Below are positions 1 to 10,200 of a stretch of DNA of 64,000 nucleotides, piece after piece. Below the pieces are notes generated by a model, which worked only from the letters and a program-made list of their open reading frames with translations, made no database searches and was not told where the DNA came from. Every line of letters starts with the position of its first letter. Positions within the stretch are counted from its first letter, which is position 1. The translations under genes were made by a program, and so were the position numbers. Where the stretch lies: positions 310,001 through 374,000 of the forward strand of contig NZ_BMML01000007.1 in the NCBI RefSeq assembly GCF_014645815.1. The letters run 5' to 3'. The DNA is from Streptomyces fuscichromogenes (GTDB lineage Bacteria > Actinomycetota > Actinomycetes > Streptomycetales > Streptomycetaceae).

Positions 1-733
1 GCGGGGTACGGGCGATGTGCGCGTACAGCATCCCCAGCAGGGCGTCGCTCTCGGCGCGGGCCAGCTGGGTGATGCGCGAGGTGTAGGGGGCGTTGACGAA
101 CAGCAGTTTGCGGCCGTTCTCCGGATGGCGGGCCACGACCGGCTGCTCGGTGCGCGGCACGTCGTACTCGGGCGGCGGGGTCAGCCCGGCGTCCGTCCAG
201 GGCTTCGCGCCGTCGTGGAGGGCGGTCAGGCCGTCCAGGAAGCCGCGCAGGGCGGGGGAGAGCAGCTCGTAGGCGAGGTGCATGTTCGCGAACAGGGTGT
301 CGCCGCCGCTGCCGCCCTCGGGGATCGTGGTGATGTACAGCATGGAGCCGAGCGAGGGCTCGGCGTCGGCGGTGCCGTCGGAGTGCCAGCCGTTGCCGGC
401 GACGGCCTTGGAGTCCTTGTCCGCCTTGATCTCCAGGATGTGCGGGTCGGATCCCTCGGCGGCGAGGGCGACCGGGTGCAGCTCGCCGAAGACGCCCGCG
501 AACCGCTTGTGCTGCTCGGGGGTCAGGTCCTGGTCCCGGAAGACCAGGACGTGGTGGGTGTGGAAGGCGTGCTTGAGCTCCTTCTCCTGCCGCGGCGTCA
601 GCTCGCGCGAGAGGTCGAGACCGGTGACCTCGGCGCCCAGCACCGGGGTGATCGGGGCGATGGAGAAGGTGTCGTAGGGCTCGGCGGGGCGGGTGGTGAG
701 CTGCGCTACGGCGCGCAGCGCGTAGTCCTCCAT
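1..733 (-). CDS. TauD/TfdA-family Fe(II)/2-oxoglutarate dioxygenase (3' end outside window)
   Basis: Non-haem iron, 2-oxoglutarate-dependent dioxygenase; only the first 244 residues lie inside the window. Seen: the N-terminal TauD signature around residues 30-45, and the HxD half of the facial triad in GWHSDGTADAEP (His117, Asp119). The family's distal His and 2-oxoglutarate-binding Arg should lie just past the left edge. The ATG start is supported by GGAGG six bases upstream. It is the last visible gene of the NRPS operon, 51 bp after the broken GSCFA gene. Such enzymes in NRPS clusters hydroxylate amino-acid residues; in the detoxin/rimosamide family a TauD-like enzyme is a core gene thought to oxidise the proline-derived ring. 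Family assignment is firm; the substrate is inferred from context only. Confidence 0.88.
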   Translation of the reverse strand, partial: MEDYALRAVAQLTTRPAEPYDTFSIAPITPVLGAEVTGLDLSRELTPRQEKELKHAFHTHHVLVFRDQDLTPEQHKRFAGVFGELHPVALAAEGSDPHILEIKADKDSKAVAGNGWHSDGTADAEPSLGSMLYITTIPEGGSGGDTLFANMHLAYELLSPALRGFLDGLTALHDGAKPWTDAGLTPPPEYDVPRTEQPVVARHPENGRKLLFVNAPYTSRITQLARAESDALLGMLYAHIARTP

Positions 734-784
734 GAGGGACCTCCGTGGAATGGGGAGCGGGAACGCGGGAACGCGGGAGCGGGT

Positions 785-1268
785 TCAGAGCCCGCGGTCG
801 AGGAGTTCGGCGACCATGAGGCGGCCGAAGGCGGAATTGCCGTGGATCGTGTCGTCGGCCTGGCAGAGGACCGGCCGCTGGTGCCCCGCACCGTCGGTGA
901 CGCGGGTCCACAGGTCGACCGACCCGCGGCGGCTTCTCCTCCTCCAGCGCCCAGGCGACCCACTGGCGCAGCGCGGCGGCCGTGTAGACGTTGCCGGTCG
1001 GGAAGGAGAAGCGGCGGTAGCCGCGCGCGGCCTGCTCGGCGGCCGTCAGGCCCGGGGGCGGGAGTTCGGCGTCGTACCCGTGCATGCCCTCCGCCAGGAG
1101 GGTCCGGCCGATGTGCGCGGCGAAGCAGGACCCGGCGGTGACGACGGGGTCGTCCTGGCCGATCGTGAACTTCGGCGTCCACAGGCCGGCGATGTCCGCG
1201 GGGTCGGGCTCGGCCACGGCGGTGCGCCAGAACGACCGCGCGGGCAGGCGGGTGTACGGATGCTGCAC
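785..1268 (-). pseudogene. GSCFA-domain protein, frameshifted and internally shortened
   Basis: The reading frame opens with GTG at 1268, preceded by GAGGAG and 11 bp after the NRPS/PKS stop. About 110 residues follow with the family-defining N-terminal motif VVTAGSCFAAHIGRTL. Near position 935 homology-like sequence breaks. A different frame then encodes a short C-terminal piece (VDLWTRV ... DDTIHGNSAFGR ... LLDRGL) ending with the stop at 785. GSCFA proteins are usually about 300 residues or more, so a middle segment seems lost as well as the frame. Either the gene is decayed or the sequence has a collapsed or erroneous patch here. GSCFA domains are related to SGNH hydrolases; the role in this cluster is unknown. 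Confidence 0.6.
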
Positions 1269-1279
1269 GGGGGGTCTCC

Positions 1280-4200
1280 TCAGATCCGTCCGGCGGGCTC
1301 TGGCCGGGTGCCGGACGGGCTCGCGGCGAGCGCGGCGGTGAGGGCGGCGGCGATCTCCCGGACCTGTGGCTCGGCGACGATCTGGTAGTGGTCGGCGTCG
1401 ACGTGGTGCAGCCGGTACGGCGAGGGAAGATGGGCGTCCCAGGCACCTGGACCGGTCGGTTCGGGCGCGAGCATGGCCTCGTCCACGGGGCGGGTCGCCA
1501 GCCATACGGCGGTGGGCGTCCGGCGCAGCCGCGGCAGCCGGTGTCCGGCCATGGCCGCCAGGTTGGCACGGCAGCAGCGCGCGAGCCGATCGGCGTAGCG
1601 GCGGCCGGACTCCGTGAGCGCGGCCTCGGTGTCCGGGGCGGCGCCCGCGACGGGGCCGGTGGAGTCGCGACGGGGTTCCGTGAAGGGGCCTACGGTGCCG
1701 TGCGCCGGTTCCGGCGGCCGTCCCGTGCCGTTTCCGCTCAACTCGCGGGCGAAGACGGCCTGTATCCGCTCCTCGTCGTAGCCCCCGAGGCTGCGCCCGG
1801 CGCCGGGCGGCGGCGGGTCGAGCAGATGCAGGGCGGCCACCGGCCGGTCCTCGCCCTCGGCGAGCGCGGCCATCGACAGCGCGGTCCAGGCCCCGAACGA
1901 CCAGCCGGCGAGCCTCAGTCGGCGTCCGGGCTCCGGGAACTCCCGCCGTACGGCGGCCAGGTAGTGCGCGGCGCGCTCGGCGATGGAACGGTCCGGCAGC
2001 CCGGGGTCGCGCAGCCCGGGATCGGCGATCAGACAGACGGTGAGGTCGTCGGGCAGCGCGGACACCAGGGGTCGGTAGGCCTGGATGTCCCCGCCCACCG
2101 GGTGCACCAGGCACAGCACGTCCGGCCCCGGGCCGCGCTGCCACACCTCGACGTCCACCGTGCCGGGCGGGCGGATTCCGTCGCCGAGGTGGCCGAGGAG
2201 TTCGGCGAGGCTCACCCGGTGGCTGAGCCGGGACAGTTCGATGTCGGTGCCGTACCGGCGTTTGATCTCGTCGAGGAGCTCCAGCAGGGTCAGCGAGTCG
2301 GCGCCCAGGTCGTACAGGGCGGCCCGCGGGTCGACGGTGTCCACGCCGAGGAGGCCGAGGAGGATGTCGGTGACCTCCGCGCCGACGTCCCCCTGCGGGG
2401 GAGCGGCGGGTTCGGGTTCGGCGGCCGCCGGTTCGTACGCGTAGAAGGCCCGCGCGGCCGTCAGGTCCGTGGTGCTCACCATGAGGTGCGGCAGTTGGAG
2501 GTGGAGGGCCCGCTCGAAGACCGCCGTGCCCTCCTCGGGGGTGAGCGCCACGGTCAGGTGTTCCCGGTGCCGGGCGTCCGCCCGGGCGGCGTGCTGCTGG
2601 GCCATGCCGACGTCCCGCCACGCGTCCCAGCCGACACTCGTGCGCACCGTGGCGTCGCCGCCGGGCGCGCGGTGGTGGGCGTAGGCGTCGAGGCAGGCGT
2701 TGGCGGCCGCGTAGTCGAACTGGCCGACTCCGCCGAACCGGGCCGCCATCGAGGAGCAGTACAGGACGTAGTCGGGGGCGTGCTCGGCGACGAGCAGTTC
2801 GACGAGCAGGGCGCCGCGCAGCTTCGCCGCCGTGACGCCGCGGGCGGCGGCCGGCTCGCGGCGGGCCAGGAGGCCGCCCGCGGCGGTGCCCGCGGCGTGC
2901 ACGATGCCGGCCAGGCCGTCGAGCAGCGGGGCCAGCCGGTCCGCCACGGCCGCGGGTTCCTCGGCCGCCAGATCGGCCGTGACCAGGGTGACACGCTCGC
3001 CGAACGCCCGCAGCGAGCTGGGCACTTCGGCGCCGCGGGCCACCAGGACGACCTGGTTCCCGGGATGCCGGAGGAGGCTCGCGGCCAGGGTGGTGCCGAG
3101 GCCGCCGGTGCCGCCGAGGACCAGATGGGTGCCCGGCACGGCGGCCGGCCGGGGCGCCTCGCCCACCGGCACCGGCACGGTGGTGCGACGCCACCAGAAG
3201 CCGTCCCGCAGGGCCGTCGCCCGGTCGGTGTCGGTGACAGTTCCGGAGGTGGTGTCGGCGACGGTGTCGTCGAGGAGCAGGTCGGGGAGGTGGGCGGCCC
3301 AGCCGGCCGGGTGCGGGCCGGGCAGGTCGGCCCAGCGCAGGGTGACGCCCAGTTCCTGGTGGGGGACGGCGAGGGCCGCGGCGAGCAGACCGGCCTCGGG
3401 GGTGTGCACGGTCCCGGTGACCGGCTGGGCCCGCTGGGAGAGCAGCCAGGCCCGGGGCCGTTCCGCCTCCGGGAGGCCGGCGAGGGCCAGGGCGAGGGCG
3501 GCGACCGTGTCGAGGCAGGCCCACTCGGCCGTCTCCAGCGCCGCCATGGCCGGGCTGCCGTCGAGGGCGAGCGGAAGCGCGTGCAGCCAGTCGACGGCCG
3601 CCCTGCCCGGTCCTTCCGGTCTGCCTGGCGTCCCCGGTTCACCTGCTCCGGCCGGTCCGCCCGGTCTGCCCGGTGCGCCCGGTCCGGCCGGTGTGCCCGG
3701 TCCGGCCGGTGTGTCCGGTGCGCCTGGTCCGGCCGGTCTGCATGGTCCGGCCTGTCCGGCCTGTCCGGCCGGTTCGCCCGGTCCGGCCTCGCCGGTCAGG
3801 CGGCCGAGCAGGGCGGTGAGCTGTCCGGCGTCGGCGACATCGGCCTCGTACCGGTCGTCGTCGAGCCGGGTCAGGCCCTGCCCGGCGCGCACGGTCACCA
3901 CCCGGGCGTAGTGGCGTTCCAGGAACCGCCAGCTCTCGCCGTCCTGACCGGGCCCGATCACCACCACGGCGGTACGGCCGGTCACCGCGGCGCCGGTACG
4001 GGCGCGCCGCGAGCGCGTCCACAGGGGCTGGTGCAGCCACTGCGCGGCGGGCAGCCGGGAGATCCCGGACCGCTCCCCGGGGGCGCGCGGGAAGTCGTAC
4101 TCGGCGGTGTCGAAGGCGGGCGGCGGGAAGTCCCAGGGCGCGGGTGCCGGACCCGCCGGCCATACGACGGTACGGCCGGCCGTCCAGGCCTCGGCGAGGG

Positions 4201-7200
4201 CCCGCGGGTCGTGGTCCTCGACCGCCGGCGTGTTCCGGGGCGGCGGCGCGGTGACCGTCGGCAGGGCCCGTAGCCAGGCCACGGCCGAGGCGGCGTCGGC
4301 GCAGACGGCCGCCGCGCGGTGGGTGAGGGCGGGCCGGCCGGCCTGGAGGTGCCGCAGCACCTGGGGGTAGGCGTCGGGACGGGCCGTGAGATAGTCCGCG
4401 ATCCGGTGCCCGTCCGCACGGACCGCGGCCTCCGAGGCACCGGACAGCACCAGACACGGCAGCGGCGCCGCCGGTTGCGGCGACGGCACCGGGACCGGCT
4501 GCTCCAGCAGCACATGGGCGTTGGTACCGCCGATGCCGAAGCTGCTCACCCCGGCCACCCTGGTCGGGCCGGCCGGCCAGGGCTCGGCGGCGACCGGGAT
4601 CCGGAACGGGCCGTCGGCGATCTCCGGGTTGAGCCGGTCGAAGTCGGCCGTCGGCGGGACGACCCCGTGGTGCACGGCGAGCACCGCCCGCACCAGGCCG
4701 ACGACGCCGGCCGCCGCGCCCAGGTGCCCGATCTGGCTCTTCACGGACGACAGCGCCACCCGCGCGTCCGCCGCCAGCCCGTACGCCTGCCGCAGCGCGG
4801 CCGCCTCGACCGGGTCCCCGAGCCGGGTGCCGGTGCCGTGCGCCTCTACGTACCCCACCTCGCCGCCACCGCGACCGCTCCGGTCCAGCGCCGCGCGGAT
4901 CGCGGCCCGCTGCCCGGGCAGCGACGGGGCGCTGTAACCGAGCTTGCCGGAGCCGTCGTTGTTGAGCCCCGAGCCGGTGACGACCGCGTACACGGTGTCG
5001 CCGTCCCTGCGGGCCGCGGCCAGCGGCTTGAGGACGACCACACCTGCGCCGCTCGCCCCCACGGTGCCCTCGGCGTCCGCGCTGAAGGGCCGGCAGTGCC
5101 CGTCGGGGGAGAAGATGTGCTGCGGCCGGTAGGTGTAGCCGTCGGTGAGCGTGGTGTCGACGAGCACCCCGCCGACGAGCATCACGTCGGCGTCGCCCTG
5201 CCGCAGCATCCCGGCGGCGATGTGCACCCCGGCGAGCGAACCGGAGCAGGCGGACTGGAGCGTGAACGCCGGTCCGGTGAGCCCGAGATGGTAGGCGGCC
5301 TTGGTGGCGAGGAAGTCCTTCTCGTGGTGCAGCGCCAGCCGGAAGGGGTCGGGCAGCAGGTCCGGGTCGCCGTCGCGGAGCAGCTGCTGGAAGTAGGTGT
5401 TCTCGCCGCAGGAGGCGACCAGCCCGACCCGCTGCCGGGCCGGGTCGCCGACACCGGCGTGGGCGAGGGCCTCGGCGCAGTTCATCAGCAGCTGGCGCTG
5501 CTGGGGGTCCATCAGCCGGGCCTCGTGCGGGCTGATCGTGAACCGGACCGGGTCGAACGCGAGGGGCTGCGCCAGCTGGCTGCGGGCGCCGACCCGGCCG
5601 TCGGCCGCGGTGAAGTGCTCGATGCCACGGCGACCGGAGACGACCAGGTCCCAGAACGCGGCCAGGTCGGGGGCGCCCGGCAGCCGAACGGCCATGCCGA
5701 CGACCGCGACGGGCTCGTCCGCCGCCCGCCGGGCGCCGCCGGACGACTCCGGCGGACGGGCCGGGGTGTCGCGCGCGGTGCCGTCGTCCGCCAGGAACCG
5801 GGCCAGCGCGCGCAGGGTGACGTGCTCGAACAAGTCCGGTACGGAGAAGGGGAGATCGCCCTCGCCCGCGCATCTGAGCTGGAAGCGCATCAGGTCCAGG
5901 CTGGTGGCCCCGGCGTCGAGGAACCGGTCGTCCACGGCGACGGTCCGCCCGGTCGCGGTCCGGAACAGCTCGGCCAGCCGCCGCTCCAGCGGCGACGGCC
6001 CGGCGTCCGCGGGGCCGCCCGGCCGCGATTCGTGCCCCGGCCGCGGTTCGTGCCTCGGCCGCGGTTCGTGTCCCGGACGTCGTTCGCTCCCGGCCCGCAG
6101 TTCGCGTCCCGGAGCCGTGAGCGCCGCCCGGCGGTCCAGCTTGCCGCTGGGGGTGCGCGGCAGGTCCGGCACCCGGCGGAAGACGGCGACCCGGACATAG
6201 GCGGGCAGCAGCCGGGCCAGCCGCCGGGTCAGCTCCGCCGGGTCGGGATCCTCGCCCCGGCACTGGAGAGCGGCGACCAGTCGGCCGTCCAGCACGCCCG
6301 CGACCGCGCTGACCACCCCGGGCAGCTCCAGCAACGCGGCCTCGACCTGGCCGAGTTCGAGGCGGTGTCCGCCCAGTTTGACCTGGCCGTCGTCGCGCCC
6401 CGCGTAATGCAGCAGGCCGTGCTCGTCGAAGCGGGCACGGTCCCCGCTGCGGTACAGGGTGCCCAGCTCCGGATCGTCGAGGAACCGGTCCCGGTGTGCG
6501 GCGGGATCGCCGAGGTAGCAGCGGTTCGCCATGGGGCCGCCGATGAGGAGGTCGCCCGTCACACCCGGCGGTACGGGCAGGCCGCCTTCGTCGACCACCC
6601 GCAGCACGGCCCCCGCCACCGGCCGCCCGACGGCCGGACGCGCCGGCCAGGCGGCCGGGTCGCCTTCGAGGCACAGGGCGCTGACGACATGGGTCTCGGT
6701 CGGGCCGTAGTGGTTGAACAGCCGGGCGCCGTCCGGCAGCCCCGCGAACCAGCGCCGGATCGAGTCCGTGCACACCAACTGCTCCCCGGCGGTGACGACC
6801 TCACGCAGCCGGGACGGGAACAGCCCGGATCGCACGCCGTGTTCGGCGAGCAGCTGCAACGCCACGTACGGCAGGAAGATCCGCTCCGCGCCCCCGGACT
6901 CCAACTGCCGGAGCAGCGTGGGTACGTCCTGCCGCCAGGCCGGTCGTACCAGGCGCAGTTCGCCGCCCGAGCACAGCGTGGTGAGGATCTCCTGGAAGGA
7001 GACGTCGAAGGAGAGCATCGAGAACTGCTGCGTCGTGGCGGGCCGTTCGAGTCCGCCCGCGGTCCGCTGCCAGGTGAGCAGGTCGCACAGGGTCCGGTCG
7101 GGCACCTGGACGCCCTTGGGGGTGCCGGTGGAGCCGGAGGTGAACAGGGTGTAGAGCGGCCGGAGTCCGCGATGCCGGTACGGCAGGGGCGGCGCGGTGG

Positions 7201-10200
7201 GCGTGCGGGTGAGGGTGACGACGTGCCGCGGCAGGTCCGGCGGGGCGATCGAGGCCAGCACGTCGAGGTCCTGGGCGCCGGTCAGCACGCACAACGGGTC
7301 CGCGTGGGCCAGCACATGCCGGAGCAGGGCCGGCGGGTAGCCGGGGTCGAGGGGGACGACGGTCAGGTTGCGGCGGGCCGCCGCGAGCAGGGCGACGACG
7401 TGCTCGACGGACGGCTGGAGATACAGGGCCACGGACGCCGGCGCGGCGGGATCCTCGGGCGCGTTCAGGAGTGACGCCAACTCGTTGGCCTGGGCGTCGA
7501 GTTCGAAGTAGGTGAGGGTGGTTCCGCCGAGGGTGACGGCGGGTGCGTCCGGGGTCCGGGCCACCTGGCGGGCGAAGCCCTCGGCGACCGTCGTGAAGTC
7601 CGCCGCGACCGAGGTGCCGCGGGCCGTCGTCGACGTGCGCTCGGGGGCGACGAGTTCGCGCACGGTGAGGTCACCGTCGTCGGCCAGCCGGTCCAGGGCC
7701 CGCCGGAACAACCAGGCCGCCGCTCGGGTGCGTTCGGCGCCGAAGTCGTCGCGGTACTCCCAGTTGCAGCCGAGCCCCGACTCGTCCTCCACCACCGACA
7801 GCGTCAGCGCGCACTTGGCGCCCGCGGGCTCGGGCCACAGCGGCTCGACCGCGCAGTCCGTCAGGCGCAGCGTGGCGAACTCGGTGTTCTCCAGGACGAA
7901 CAGGTAGTCGAACAGGGGCGAGCGGTCGCGGAACGCCGGCTCGCCGAGCACATCGGCGAGGAGGACCTCCTGCCCCTCCAGAACCCGGCGCGCGCTGTCG
8001 GCATGCGTGGTGAGGTGCGCGCCCAGGGAGTCGTCGGGCCGTAGGGCGAGGTCGAGGAGCACGGTGTTCGCGAACATGCCGACGCTGTCGGCGAACTCGG
8101 GGCGCGGCCGGTTGGCCACCGGAGCGGCCACCAGGGGCCGGGCCTGCCCGGTCACGCCGTACAGGCAGGCGGCGAATGCCGACACCAGCAACTGGAAGCG
8201 GGTCAGGCCGAGTTCCGCGGCGCGCCGGTCCAGGGCGGTACGGCGGACCAGGTCGAGGGAGGTGCGCAGCAGCCCCGCCTGCGGCCGGGCCGGCGACGCG
8301 GGCTCCGGGGCGGGCTCCGGGGCGGGCCGGGGGGCCGGCTCATGGGCCGGCGGGGCGGGCAGGGTCGGCGACGGCTCCGCGGCGCCGGCGTAGTGGTCGC
8401 GCAGCCGGCCGCGCAGGTGTTCGTACTGGGCGGTCGCCCGCCACTCCCGCTGCCACCGGGCGAGGTCGAGCGGACTGGTGGCCGGAGCCGACCGCCCGGC
8501 GACGCCCGCGTAGGCGTCGGTGAGATCGCTGAGGAGGAGGTTGAGGGACCAGCCGTCCACGGCCGCGTGATGCAGGTGCAGAAGCAGCAGGCCGCCGTCG
8601 GCCCGCTCCACCCAGGCGGCCCGCAGCATCCGGGGCTCGGCCAGGTCGAGACGGTGCGCGAAGAAGCGGTCGGCGGTCGCCTGCCAGGACTCGCCCGCAC
8701 GGGCGTCGAGGGGCTGCCAGGGGTCGTACGGTGCCTCGGCCCGCTGGAGCAGCCCGTCCGGGGCGGGGACCAGCCGGGTACGCAGGGCAGGGTGCCGCTC
8801 CACCAGCGAGCGCAGCGCCCGGCGCAGCCTGCGCGGGTCGAGGGTGCCCTGGACGCGGAAGGCGAGCGGCACCTCGTAGGAGCGGTCGTCGGGGGCGCGC
8901 CGGTGCAGCAGCCAGAGGCGTTCCTGTTCGCTGGTGGCCGGCGCGGTCGTGGTGTCCGGGGCGGGCGGCACGGGTGGCCGGGAGCCGGCCGGAGCGGTGC
9001 GGACGGCGTCCGCGAGAGCGCCGAGGTCGGACCGCAGCACGAGGCCCTGGGAGATGTCCACGCCGTACCGCGTCAGGATCTCGAAGCGGAACCGCACCGC
9101 CTTCAGGGAGTCGCCGCCGCTCGGGATCCAGCGGTCGTCGGGGCGCAGACCGGTGACGGCGAGGATCTCCTCGGCTATCTCCAGGACGGCCCGCTGCTCG
9201 GCACTGACCGGCACGGTGTCCGTCCGCCCGCCGCGCCAGGGCACGGCCGCCTCGCGCAGCAGCGCGGCTTGGTCGACCTTGCCGTTGGCGGTCAGCGGGA
9301 GTTCCGTGACGAGGTGGGTGCGATGGGGGCGCATGTACGGCGGCAGGGCGGCCGTGAGGTGACGTTCGTAGTCGGCGAAGGAGAGGTCGTCGCCGAGGAC
9401 GAGGAAGGCCAGCAGTTCGTGGCGGTCCGCGGTGTCACGCCGGGTGCAGACATGCGCGTGCCGGACGGCGGGTACGGCCAGGATCCGCTGTTCCACCTCG
9501 CCGGGTTCGATGCGGAAGCCGCGCACCTTGACCTGCCGGTCGGCGCGTCCCACGTAGACCAGGTGCCCGTCGGTGTCCCGGCGTACCAGGTCTCCGGTCC
9601 GGTACCAGTGGCGCGGGGTGCCGTTCTCGTCCGCCAGCCGGACGAAGCAACGCTCGGTCAGCTCCGGCAGGTTGCGGTAGCCGCGCGCCAACGCCGGTCC
9701 GCTCAGCAGGAGTTCGGCGACCTCGTCGGCCATCGCGGTACGCCCGTCCAGGGTGCGCAGCAGCAGTCCGGTCCCCGGCAGCGCGGTGCCGATCGGGACC
9801 GAGTCGCCGGTGAGGTCACGGGGGATCGGGTGGCACAGGGCGAACGTCGTGGCCTCCGTCGGCCCGTACACGTTGTACAGGACGGTGGCGGAACGCGGGT
9901 TGGCGTCGTACCAGGTGCGTATCGTGCGCGGGTCGAGCCGTTCGCCGCCGACCAGGACCTGGTCGGCACCGGCGAAGCAGCCGGGAACCTGGTCGACGAC
10001 CGTGTTGAAGAGCGCCACCGTGATGAACAGCGTGTCGACGCGGCGCTCGCGCAGCACGGCCGCCAGCCGGTGCGGGCTGTGCACCTCGGAGTCGTCCAGC
10101 ACGACGCAGACGCCGCCGGTGAGCAGCGGGGCCCAGACCTCGAAACTGAGCGCGTCGAAGGCCGGGTTGGACAGGCAGGCGATGCGGGCGCCGGGCCGCG

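Noticed and set aside
1388..4273. Long plus-strand open frame opposite the KR-TE half of the synthase
   Set aside because: Low-complexity composition and no family motifs; the minus strand carries the complete catalytic domains.
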